A stretch of DNA of 64,000 bases from the NCBI GenBank assembly GCA_033439265.1, contig JAVTVX010000027.1:1937001-2001000 (forward strand), given 5' to 3'. Shown one piece after another: positions 25,123 to 36,157 of the stretch (position 1 is the stretch's first letter; each line of letters opens with the position of its first letter). Made by a program: the position numbers and the translations under genes. A model generated the notes under the pieces. That model was not told the origin of the DNA, did no database searches, and saw only the letters and a list, made by a program, of their open reading frames with translations. The DNA comes from Dillenia suffruticosa (lineage: Eukaryota; Streptophyta; Magnoliopsida; Dilleniales; Dilleniaceae).

Positions 25123-26833
25123 ATGTTGGAGGCTACGAGGATGAGTAAACATTCCCAATTGCTCACTTTCTTTCTTTTGTTGATGAGCGATGGAGGTTGT
25201 AATGCCTGGCCAAAAGACAGCATTACTGGATATTATAATTTTAAGGTGATACTTTTGTCAAATGGAAAACTTTGAGACACAGTACTAAGTTTTCTTTTCA
25301 TGTCACTTTCCTGGGTTAAGTTTATTCATTTGTTTGAACCATGTGCACATAAGAAATGATCAAAGAAGGCTACATGCGCACACACAAGAGATGAACTCAT
25401 CCTTAATAAATGATGTATCATATAGAGGCCATAGTTGCTTCATAAGAATATGATCAAAATTTCTTGCAAAGGGTTTCTCCGAATCCATGAAATCTTAAGT
25501 GAGTTTGGGTTTTAGGTAGAGACAACTTCAATAACAAAGCTGTGCAAGACTAGGACAATCGTCACAGTTAAGATGTTTCCAGGCCCTACAATGCATGCCC
25601 GAGAAAATGACAGAGTGGTTGTCAAAGTCACCAACCTTCCTCCCTACAACAATTCAATTCACTGGTGAGAAAAAAAAATGGCAAGTGATTTTCCCCCCTT
25701 TTGGGTACGTCCTAATCTGCCTATTCTGGATCTTTCAAGCATGGAATCGGTCAAAGGCTAACTTGCTGGCATGATGGCCCATCCTATATAACTCGGTGTC
25801 CGATTCAAGCAGGACAAAGTTTTACATACAAATTCACAATGCTTAGCCAGAGAGGAACACTCTTCTGGCATGCCATATTTCTTGGCTTAGAGCAACCCTG
25901 CACAGTCCCCTCATCATTCATCCAAAGAAAGGTGCTAACTATCCGTTCGAGCAACCCTTTGAAAAGCATGTCATTGTGCTTGGTCTTCACTCTCTAGACC
26001 ACTCTTGAATTGGTCAATTGAATGACAATATACATAGGAAATGCTATTTGTCGGGAGAAATATTCTAAATAGATTTTTTTATAAAATCACATAATAAACT
26101 ATTATAAGACTTATCTGTCCAACATATTTGTAATTTTAATATCACTGAGTACTGTTTTAATGGTTCTTGAAAGACACCTAAACTTGAAAATACAAAATGC
26201 CGAGAGAAATTTTTGGTGCCCTGGAACTAATATTTTTGTTTTACCCCTTTTTATTGATAGGGGAGTATTGGCTTAGAGATATCCAAGACTTGGAGAGGGA
26301 AATTAAAGAATTGGGAGCAGGCCCACCGGGCTCAGATGACTATTTGTAAAATGGCCATCCTGGTCCTCACTACTCCTGAAAATTTCATCTTTCTCTCTCT
26401 CTCTCTCTGTTGAATTTTTTTTTTTTTCATTCTTATTGGTGCAGATGTGTACAAAATTACCGTAAGAGAAGGAAAGACAAATCTTCTTAGGATCGTTAAT
26501 GTGCTAATAAGATATAGTTCAACTGGTACTATCCTCTCTCTCTTTGTAAGGTTTCGAATTCAAATCTTTCTATATACCATAAAAAGTTAATGCAACCCTT
26601 GACAGGCACTTCTTTGGTGTGGCAAACCATCTCATGACAGAGGTTGAAGCCGATGGAGAGTACACAAAACCCTTCAAAACTTCATACCTAATGCTCACCC
26701 CAGGCCAAACTTATAATGTTACCATCAAAGCAAATCAACCCATTGGAAAATACTACATAAGAATGTCTCCTTACAGTCCTGCAAAATCTGTTTCTTTCTT
26801 GGAGAAAACATCGTTTGCCATCCTCAATTACAA
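25123..26833 (+). pseudogene. Laccase (plant multicopper oxidase) pseudogene
   Basis: Five exon remnants follow plant laccase order. Exon 1 (25123-25245) has a hydrophobic signal-like stretch and ends ITGYYNFK. Exon 2 (25516-25664) has FPGPTMHARENDRVVVKVTN and SIHW. Exon 3 (25739-25982) has [20 protein letters not shown] and GTLFWHA, including parts of the first copper motifs. Exon 4 (from 26261) has GEYW and GAGPPGSDDY. Exon 5 (26445-26833) has GKTNLLRIVN, HFFGVANH and LMLTPGQTYN. The lesions are AA instead of AG before exon 3, a one-base loss near 25872-25874, an in-frame TAA at 26347-26349, a SINE inside exon 5 (26502-26585), and complete absence of the C-terminal copper domain. Laccases are secreted oxidases of lignin or flavonoid monomers; this copy cannot encode one. 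The clade (LAC14/15-like) is a guess. Confidence 0.9.
26495..26592 (+). mobile_element. SINE inserted in laccase pseudogene exon 5
   Basis: GTTAATG is duplicated at 26495-26501 and 26586-26592 and flanks an 84-bp insert. The insert has an A-box-like TATAGTTCAACTGGTA (26513-26528) and a B-box-like GGTTTCGAATTCAAATC (26550-26566), and it ends ACCATAAAAA. The laccase frame reads LLRIVN up to the insert and continues with ATLDRHFFGVANH after the second copy of the duplication, which fixes the insertion point independently. The short A tail and a mere 7-bp duplication suggest an old or degraded insertion. Confidence 0.75.
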
Positions 26834-28309
26834 ATCCTTTTGTTCAAATTCATTGGCTATGTACTTTAAGCCCCTAGTCTACTTGTGAAATATTAGCTGC
26901 CAATATAATGTATTTTCTATAAAATAGATGATCTATTTGGTTCTTTTGCATGCACTAACATGGTATATATATATCTTTTTTCATAGTGTATATTATACAT
27001 ATACCTCTTTTATTAGTTATCTGAGGAGATGAAAACTTTGACTCTTCAAATATCTCTCTCTACCCATCTCACACCACAGAAACCTAGTTACTCGCCCCTA
27101 CTCACATGAAAAAGCAAGAGAGAAAGTGAAAAGAAGGAAAAGGGATAGTCGAAAGATTCTTCAGCCATGGAAAACAATTTGAATTTGAATATTCAAGTAA
27201 AAAAGATATTGAGTTTGAATATTGTCTTAAGAAAAAATAATAAATATATATTTTGCCTCGTGGTTAGATTTATTCAAAAGATGCCTCTTTCTTAAATATC
27301 TTTGTCCTTTCCAAAAAAAAAACAAAAAAATCTCTTTCCTTAATTTGTTATGCTTTCATCAAGTAGACCGAAGTTCGTAGTTTTTTATGAGGTACAATAA
27401 ACAATTTTCTCTCAAATTTGTAACATAATTCTTATTGATACTATAAAATAAAAAAACTTTGATATATACCCCAATTTATGTTTATTTACTTATTTATTTA
27501 TTTTGATTCTAATTGTACTACTGATTTCTTAATAGATTCAGGTACTATTTGGGTACACCTATCAAAGAAATAGAAATTTCTATTATTTTTATAACTAGTA
27601 TATTGCATTATTTATATCAAAAATATATATATTGCATTATTAGATTTGTGATATTTTTAATTAAAAAAAGTTGATTCCCAGTAAAGTTTTAGCATTATAA
27701 CCATTGTCATTTCTCTTAATGAACGGTTAATCTAATCAGATGTGGTATTAAATTTCTTAATTAAAGTTATGAGTTTGACTCACGACTTGAATATGGAACA
27801 GACTATACCGGGAGGATAGTTCTCTTAAATGAACCACTATAAATTACAAACCGAATTAGTCAAAATATAATTCTGAAAACTGGTTAATATAGTAAAAAAA
27901 AAAAAAAGTATTCTGTATTAAAAGATTTGGATTGATCAATAATAAATTATGGGGTTTTGGATTTAAATGTAATTATATTTTAATAGAATTTTAATGATAA
28001 ATATATTTTAAAAATAGTAAGTATGATTTAAATTAAATATTTTTTTAAATAATAATGGTTTACGTAAAAATACTTAGAAGAAAAAGGCCCGAACGATGGG
28101 CAATTAAAAAGAGCCGGGTTGGCAGAATATGGCCGACGTTAAGTTGGGGGGAACTGGGCCGTTCGGGTCGACAGAGGATGTGGGGGCCACCGCAAATTGT
28201 GGGCCGCACTGAGTTGAATCGGGCCAAATGCCGCCGCTCCGAAAAACGCACAGCGCAGTACCAGAGCAGAGATTAGGCATATTCTCCTTCCCGGCCTCTC
28301 CCTCTCCCA
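26834..28309. other. Intergenic between the laccase pseudogene and PP2C
   Basis: AT-rich, with (TA)n near 26965-26975 and A runs near 27310 and 27890. At 27720-27800 a tRNA-like B-box (GAGTTTGACTCACGA) hints at SINE debris without clear ends. 28080-28300 is more GC-rich and probably the proximal promoter of the PP2C gene. Confidence 0.5.
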
Positions 28310-28315
28310 CACGTG
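28310..28315. promoter_or_regulatory. G-box/ABRE-like CACGTG in the PP2C promoter
   Basis: CACGTG in the context CCACACGTGAACGG lies about 70 bases before a GA run that probably belongs to the leader. This core binds bZIP (ABF/GBF) and bHLH factors. The position suits a functional promoter element, but no expression evidence exists here. Confidence 0.4.
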
Positions 28316-28385
28316 AACGGTGTGGCTGCTCCCGCCCGCGCCTCTTTTAGTGGTGTCTGTCCCTCTATATTTTCAGCTCTGTACA

Positions 28386-28398
28386 GAGAGAGAGAGAG
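28386..28398. repeat. Short (GA)n run in the presumed PP2C leader
   Basis: A 13-base GA run. A leader intron probably follows, with a candidate donor GAAG|GTACAG at about 28499 and possible acceptors near 28976 or 29038. Confidence 0.5.
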
Positions 28399-29078
28399 CT
28401 CTCTTCTTCTTCCTTCATGCTCCAACTTCGGGCTTTCTTCCAGTCTTACAGAGAAGCTTCAAATTTTAGGGCTTTAGTTGTCCGACCTCCCCAGGAAGGT
28501 ACAGTTTCTCTCTCACAGCTTGGCTTTTTGAATTCACTTAATTTTGTGAATTTTTGTTGTTCAACACTCCGTATTGTATTTACTTCTCCGTCTCTCTGCC
28601 TCTCCCTCTCTTGGTGCTGTGTTTTCTAGGGGTTGTGCTTGGGAAAGAATGTGTTTCCCATTTCTTATTTCTGCTTTTGGGGTTGTTGATGAATTGATCT
28701 GACTTTGTATGCAATTTGTATAACTCGTAAATCTGTCTAAAATCACCCAAAATCTAAATATGGGCTTTGGATTCTCCGGTTTATGATGTTCTCTGTTCTT
28801 GTATTGTTCTCCGCTTTATGGCAAACTGTGGGAAATGAGATTAATTAATAAACAAAATATAAATTTTGAATTGCTGGCCCTCCTATAGACAAATCATTAC
28901 TTGCTTTGTTTTGCAATTAGGATACCCAGAATTTGAACATCTTAGTTACCCTAATTTTTCTCATCCGACAGGTTTCGAAGTCTCTCTCTTTTGTTAATAG
29001 AGAATCTTTGTACTATGAGGTTTAATTCTCTTTATAGATTTCATGATCAACTTCAAGTTTTGTGTATAAAAGCTTAAG

Positions 29079-32000
29079 ATGCCTTCTAGCCTCATTTCAA
29101 AGCTTAGCAATGCCTTCGGTGGGGGACTCTGTGGAGCTGTAATAGGGCAGGAATTTAGGGTTAGGTTCCAGAACTTTAAGGGTGTGCGTTTAATTCAACC
29201 ATTGGATACCGTTGTTGACACCCGACCCAACATTCGAGTTGTCAATCAGAAAAGAACTCTTACCGCTGTTGGATGTGTTTCCATTCCCTTTGTTTCTGGA
29301 CAAATTCACCAGGATCCTGGGTGTCAAGTTATTCGGACTTTAATGGCGGTTACTGGCTCCAGTGCTGTTCTTGGAGATCTTCATGTTGATGATATTATAG
29401 CAAGTGCAGGAAACGTAGGGAGCTTTACGAGAACGAACGGTGTTTTCTTCAATGATAGCAGTCTTCACAGTTGCCAAAAAGCACGTGTACGACTGAGAAC
29501 CCGAGAACATTCAAACCATTATCCAGTGTATGCATATTTTGCATTTGGAACAAGAAGGCAGCCTTGCAGCTCTTATTCGTCCAAGGAGTTCCACAGTTTG
29601 GCTTCTGCTTGTTACGCTGCTGCTGTTCCTGATGTGCCACCTGATGGATCTTCAGTAAACGAACAACTCGGAATTTCTTCTGTTTTGTCAGAGCAGTACG
29701 TAAACTCACCATGTTGATTTATGTTTATTGCTTAAATGTTCTTTTTTTTATTATTATTTTATTCTTATCTGCACGATTCTTTTGACAAGTTATCTTATCC
29801 TTGCCATATACTTTAACCTTCACTCAATTCACAAGAACCAACTTTTTATGTTCTCTTGAAAAAATCAACTCCAAAGTTCAGTAGGAACTATATAATATCA
29901 ATTTGCAGCATATCAAAGATAAATACATCTAAACTACTAGTTTGTTATTATTCTGAGTTTAGTGGTTGTCCACAATGAAATTTTGTCCTTTTGTCCAGAA
30001 TGCTATGCAAAACTATGTTTTTGTGTCAAAAACTGTGCAAATGCAGTTGAAACATGATTTGGTATCATCTAGAAAATTGTTTCCACTGTTCTAACATAAA
30101 ACGCTTAGGACCTGGGAATTCTAGGGCCAACAGTTTTCACTTTCCTATCATCATAATGTGCAAAATTTAATATTCAGCTCTTCTGCATTTTATCTGCTAG
30201 ACATGGATCTTATTGTAATTTGAAGATCTATACAATATTTTATCCTCTCACTTGTGCTGATAAGAGGTATGGTCGCAACAGCAAATTAGAATCTAGAACT
30301 AATGAAGAGATAAATCAGGTGGCATTGCCCAATAATATGACAGGCATGTGAATATTAGCAAACTACAACCAGATTGGTCAAATTGATGGAACTACTCACT
30401 CTGCTGCCCTTTAAAATAAAACGAAATCAAACTTAAAAGATAAAAATGCCAGCCTTGCTGGAAATGGAACTACCTTTAAGAAAGGAAGTTCCTTGAGTCA
30501 GGTGTACTTCAAATAAAGGACATCTATTGTGATCTTTGGAGGCCTTGACAATCCTTTATGGGGAATATAAATAGGCCTCTATCCGCTTGGAAGACTTTCT
30601 TTCCTCTTCGGCGAAATACGGCAAAGGGTGTAGGAGTTACATTTCTGATTCTTGTTGAATGACTTGAGCAGTGTAGCTTGTAATATTATTCACTAAACAA
30701 CTTAGTGATTTCGGAACTGAAATTTCCTCTCCTTTTGCTTTTCTTAGTCTGGACGGCAGAGAAATTCCTGCCGAGAGAACCTTGAAGCTGGTTTCTGGTT
30801 CGTGTTACTTGCCACATCCTGATAAGGAAGACACAGGTGGTGAAGATGCTCACTTTATTTGTATCGATGAGCAAGCCATTGGTGTGGCTGATGGAGTTGG
30901 TGGTTGGGCTGAAGTTGGTATCAATGCAGGGGAATATGCAAGGCAACTGATGTCTAATTCGGTCGTTGCGATTCAGGAGGAGCCTAAGGGTTCAATTGAC
31001 CCTGCTAGGGTGTTGGAGAAAGCCCACTCGAGCACAAAAGCTAAGGGTTCATCAACGGCTTGTATAATAGCTCTCAGAGATGAGGTGCCTTTTCTTAGTC
31101 TACTGTTAATCTTGCTTGAGTATTGCAATATGACTTATGTCGTCACTCTTTAAAGTCTAATAAGGATATGCATTTAGCTCGGACGTACATCCTTTGGGAA
31201 TGAAAATAGACCCAATTAGAGAAAAGAAAATCTATTAAAGAAAACTTGAACTTGCTGTGATCATTTACTAGTTAATCTTTTTCTCGAACTAATTTTATTC
31301 GTCTTTTTTGTCTCATTCAACAGGGGATTCAAGCCATAAATCTAGGAGACAGTGGTTTCATTGTAGTAAGAGATGGATGCACCATTTTCCAGTCTCCAGT
31401 GCAGCAGCATGGTTTTAATTTCACATATCAGTTAGCCAATAGCAGTGAGGGGGATTTACCGAGCTCTGGCCAGGTAAGTTATGCAATGTTCTTCTTTTAA
31501 TTCTTGTGATCAATACTGTAGCCCCCCCCCCCAAAAAAAAAAAACAACAAAACGAAAGAAAAAGAATTAGTGATCTTGAATTTTTTTTCTCTGCGGAAGT
31601 CTGAAGGTTGGAGAGTAGAACTCTCTGTTTCTAATATGTAATAGCTATGGATCAGGATCTATCAAATTTGGGGCCCAAGAGAGCTCATGTTCATGAATAA
31701 CTGGAAATATTAAAGCCATTTAAAGGTGTTGTTATAGAAGTCTGGAGCCGATGAGTGCAATTGTGGTACTTGTAGTCTTAGAATAATTTCCTCCATGAAT
31801 AGCAACAAAATGTTTAACCTGCCTTTTAGGATCAACCTAGATGATAGATGGCAGCTGCTAGGGAGGTGGTGAAGACACGCATAATTTTGCAAATCTGGGA
31901 ATCTGAAAAACCTGTACAATCTTGTTTAATGAAAGGGTACCAGTCTCTTTCATTTTTAGAATTTCTTGTTGCATAAAAATAGCATCAACTGCTGATACAG

Positions 32001-32446
32001 TGGATGTACAATATTTGGTTTTTGCTGGCTGGCAACAGTTGGGCTGATATCAACAAAGAAACTAATGGTGATTGTGCATGAAGAATGAAAGGACCGATGG
32101 GGAACTTAGGGTTGTCTAACCTGGGAATTTTGGTTTTATTTATTTTCAGATGTTCACAATTTCTGCTGCACCTGGAGATGTCGTTGTAGCTGGCACAGAT
32201 GGCTTGTTTGACAACCTGTACAACAATGAGATAACTTCAATTGTTCTTCATGCTGTTAGAGATGGCTTGAGCCCCCAAGTAACAGCTCAGAAAATTGCAG
32301 CCTTGGCACGTGAGCGTGGACAGGACAAGATTCGCCAAACCCCATTTGCTACAGCTGCTCAAGAGGCTGGATTTCGCTATTATGGTGGAAAGCTTGATGA
32401 CATAACTGTTGTTGTCTCTTACATTAGTAGCTTCAGTGATGCGTGA
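29079..32446 (+). CDS. PP2C-type protein phosphatase, organelle-targeted (At4g16580/PP2C55-like)
   Basis: Exons 29079-29695, 30748-31084, 31324-31473 and 32150-32446 join in frame to 466 residues. About 200 N-terminal residues are poorly conserved, and the start (MPSSLISKLSNAFGGGLCGA) suits a transit peptide. The catalytic part begins near residue 217 (TLKLVSGSCYLPHPDK). Metal and active-site signatures are EDAHF (D239), GVADGVGGW (D254), GSSTACI, INLGDSGF (D327), AGTDGLFDN (D385) and YYGGKLDDIT (D451/D452). All the acidic residues expected for a Mn/Mg-dependent Ser/Thr phosphatase are present, so it should be active. The subfamily includes Arabidopsis PP2C55 and PP2C80 and, more distantly, the PSII core phosphatase PBCP; the last two and the target compartment are family inference. 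The first exon carries the whole variable N-terminus. Confidence 0.94.
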
Positions 32447-33970
32447 GTTTCATTCAAGTCCTTACTGTTAATCTTCTTGACTTGATTTTAAAGATATGAG
32501 AAGTAGTGCCAATTTCTTACATGAGAAGCTGTGTTAAATTGAACATCATCATTCCTGAAACTTTTGAACATAACACGCATGCTTGCATGCAGAGGGATTA
32601 ACGTGAACTGACCAAACACAAGTAGTTCTACAAACATAGGAGCACAAATCACAACGTCTCATATGTGAAGATAAACATCGTCGTGCTTCTTAACTACTAA
32701 ACGTGGATTTATATTTAGTTTATTTGACACTGATAAGAGCATCAAATATGCAAACTAAAAGCTAACCACAAGCCACAGCGGGAGAGAACTATGGATCCGG
32801 AAGTGGGATGGCGGAGGGCGTGCAAGCATTCATATGTTTCTCAGCGTCCATAAAAATCTCCTGGTCTTCCAGCTTCTTCCTGAGCCTCCTCTTCCTTTTC
32901 TCTTCTTCCTTTCTCTGTACGCACGGCCAATAAAGCTCCTACCTATTTCTGCCCTAAATAAATAAATAAATAAGCTTTCTACTCTACCTATCAGGTTCTC
33001 TTTCTTGGGGGTTCTTGTCCTCAATGGCAAAAAGAAAAAGGGCCTTCGGTACCAAAAAATAAAAAAAAAAAAAGGAAGAAAAGAAAAAGGGCCTACATAG
33101 ATGAGATGGCCCTAGAGAAAGGCCCTCCGTGAGGCCTATGGGACCAAGACCAATGTATTATACCATTTATTTTTTTGGGTGTCCAATTGATCCATTACTT
33201 GGTATTTGGAGTTTTGCCTAATTAATTTAAATCAAACCAACTACCGTCCCTCCTCGGGGGTAAGACTTTCCCAACATAGTCTTACATCATATTTGGTCTT
33301 TTTTGAAATATTGAGCTTTCCATCCCATTCAAGACTATTTTCTTCTCTTCTTTTAGTTTGGAGAAAAATAGGCTAAACTCTCTAGTGGTTTCACATTTTG
33401 CAGGTTCCTTTTGGTTTTAAAAGTGATACCTTACCCCATTTGCTCACAATCTGCCACCCAAAACCCCTGTTACTACTTTACTTTTCGTGATTTGCTTGCA
33501 AGTATTTTGGTTATTTCGGCACACTCTCCCTCTCATTTTTATTTTTCTTCCTTTTTCTTCCTCTTCCTCTTCCTCTACGGCCACTATAATACATCTCTCT
33601 CTTTAATAATCTCTCTCTTTTTTAGAAGGTTTTTTTTTTAATTAATCATATAAATATTAGCTGTGGATCCTTAACACTCATCTTCCTCCAATTTCAACCT
33701 TTTCACCCAAGCCCGTCATTGGCGATGACCCCAAGCTTTCCTCCAACGGTGAGCTTGTCCTTTCAAATTAAAGTTTAAAATCCATCTCTTTCTTATTTTT
33801 GAACGTGAGTACAAGTTTATTTCTTCAAGCTTTTAAATCCATCAACTTTTGAGAATACCGTTATACCACCCTATTTAGCAGCATTTCTAGTCATGCGGCT
33901 AGAAGTAGGCATTTTCCAAGGCGCCTAAACCACATAAAACTCGAGCATACTTTTTCCTAGGAAAGTTTAG

Positions 33971-34055
33971 GTCACGAGTGGCGGTCTAGTGGTTTAAATC
34001 TCTTTTTTAATTTTGTAATTTTAGATTTAAATTTCTGTATAACAAAAAAAAAAAA
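33971..34055 (+). mobile_element. Degenerate SINE-like sequence
   Basis: An A-box-like GGCGGTCTAGTGG lies about 30 bases before a B-box-like AGATTTAAATTTC, and the segment ends in a run of A. This order and spacing is that of a tRNA-derived SINE. No target-site duplication could be identified, so the call is tentative. Confidence 0.4.
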
Positions 34056-34096
34056 TTTGAAGAAAAAAGTGTCCCTCCCACAAATCAATTGTTTTT

Positions 34097-34144
34097 TATT
34101 TTTGTGTTACATATGGGTTATATTTTTGTGTTACATATGGGTTA
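34097..34144. repeat. Perfect 24-bp tandem duplication
   Basis: Two identical 24-base units run head to tail, each containing TTGTGTTACATATGGG. The copies are identical, so the duplication is young or simply short-lived. Confidence 0.9.
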
Positions 34145-34369
34145 TAAAAATCGTAAAATTATATATGCTCAAACACGAGATTTTTAAAAAAATATTAGAA
34201 TAAAAATTTTTTATCACTCGAATATCTCTATAAGGATCTTCCACTAATCAATGGGGAAATGGTTTGAAGTCAAAATCACCCATCATTTAATTTGATAATT
34301 CACATAAAATTATTCAAAAAGGAGTCTTTTGGTTCAATTTTTGAACTCCGTTGAAAATGCTCCATCAAA

Positions 34370-34406
34370 TTTGCAGAGTGAACTCAATTTTGCAGAGTGA
34401 ACTCAA
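34370..34406. repeat. Short tandem duplication
   Basis: TTTGCAGAGTGAACTCAA occurs twice with one base between copies. Confidence 0.85.
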
Positions 34407-34562
34407 AAATCTTCCGAATCCAAATAGGCTTCTACTGTCTTGTGATAGGCCAAAGCCCTTCTATGTTAGGCTTGGGAGGACTTTGAACCTTCGTTATTTT
34501 AATCTTGGGCATCTAGAAATAATGATCGCAAGTAAAAAGAGTGGGTCAGAGTTGGGCAACCC

Positions 34563-34685
34563 AAAGACTAATGTAATGAGTTATGAGGGACATTCTACGA
34601 GGGACACTCCAGTGATTATAATCATCTTCCCTTAATTCCATGATTCGATTCAAATTTTTATATATTAAAAAAAAAGACTAATGTA
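34563..34685 (+). mobile_element. SINE with 13-bp target-site duplication
   Basis: AAAGACTAATGTA occurs at 34563-34575 and 34673-34685. The 97-bp insert has an A-box-like region (CACTCCAGTGATTATAATC, from about 34605), a B-box-like ATTCGATTCAAATT (34643-34656) and a terminal A run that merges with the second duplication. The structure is that of a short tRNA-derived SINE. The A at the junction makes the exact edge uncertain by a few bases. Confidence 0.75.
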
Positions 34686-34950
34686 TTGGGTCACTAATAT
34701 TCATGTCCACAGGTACTATTCCTAGTTGTCCACTCATCATATACCAAGTGGGCAATTTTGGTAGACCAAAAGCAAACATGTGATAAAACGTGTGTGGGTA
34801 TGAGATTTATGAAGTTGAGAGATGGAGAGAGAGACGGAGGCCACGTGAAAACGAGGACGAATCACAGAAAATAGAATAAAAGACGTCATAAAAATAGAAA
34901 CATAAATATTTTGAATCAGAGGGTATTTAACCAACATATCCATTGTATCA

Positions 34951-34964
34951 CCCCCCCCCCCCCC
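34951..34964. repeat. C14 homopolymer
   Basis: Fourteen consecutive C followed by GGCCC. The length is prone to sequencing error. Confidence 0.8.
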
Positions 34965-35187
34965 GGCCCAACCCAAATTTTCAAAAGAAAAAGACTCCTT
35001 CCCAAAGATTGCCTTCCATAATTTAAGATAGAAGATACCCTCGTAATCATGGCCAATTCACCTCCACAGCCCTCACTCTCTTCCTTTGCCTTTTCTTTTT
35101 CGCAAGGCGGGCGACCATCTTTACATCAATGATTTCAATCAGAATCTCAACTCCAATATGTGTTGCATCTTTTGTATCCTTCAAGCC

Positions 35188-35193
<6 letters not shown>

Positions 35194-35230
<37 letters not shown>
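35194..35230. repeat. (TC)n microsatellite
   Basis: A pure run of about 37 bases in intergenic DNA. Confidence 0.9.
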
Positions 35231-35232
<2 letters not shown>

Positions 35233-36077
35233 GCGACGCGTGTGTTCCGTGTACTTAGAACCTTAATTGCTAAGTATTTGACCCAGCTGATAAATATTCT
35301 CCCATAGAATACATCGTATGTGTAATATAGATCACGTGTTTATGCTAACCAGGTTCTTCCCATTCGTTAATTATGAATATCTTATACACAAGACAAAGAC
35401 TATGTCGTGTGCTTATTGGAACCAATTGATGTTTCTAGTATATTTCTATGTGACCCCTTGTTCCAAATACTTTTAGTTTAGAAAATTTCATACTTGTCGC
35501 CTTATAACTTGTTTTGTTTTGGACACCAACAATTGTACTCCTCCTTGAACATTCAATAGTGTATTCTAATCCCTTCTATTCATGCCATAGTCACATTCCA
35601 AATTACCCTCTCTCTCTCTCTCACACACACACATTAAACCTAAGGGTGCCCTGATAAGTATTTCTATTTTTGAGTAGCATATTGCACTCCAAACGTGATT
35701 GACACCCCTAGTTGCCGATGGATATGCATCATCGAGACCGAGACTATTGTGGTTAGCATTTGATGTTAGCGTCCTGTGGAATGATGGATAGGTCAAATGT
35801 TACCAAATCCTTTTTTTACTGCAAAACAAAAACAAATCACAAAAAGTTGACCCAAAAAAAAAACCCAGAAAGAGAAATCACCCCCTTGTAAAGAATCTCC
35901 AAAAAATAATATCTAGTAGCAAGAGAAATGCTAATAAAACATATAATGTCGATTAAGACATGAAGGGGCCATACAACAAACCCCATTATTGTTTTCAACC
36001 CAAAAAAAGAAGAAAATATTCGTGCGTACTGGTAAACGATAAAAAGGGGCATTCGAAATTGAAACATCTTTTCTTCC

Positions 36078-36154
<77 letters not shown>
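36078..36154. repeat. (GA)n microsatellite, 77 bp with one interruption
   Basis: A long GA run with one A insertion near 36100. It lies in the gene-poor stretch about 4 kb upstream of SCL15. Confidence 0.9.

Positions 36155-36157
<3 letters not shown>

Noticed and set aside
29449-29712. Antisense 87-codon frame over PP2C exon 1
   Set aside because: It lies entirely inside a coding exon on the other strand and matches no known family. The sense frame is the conserved one.
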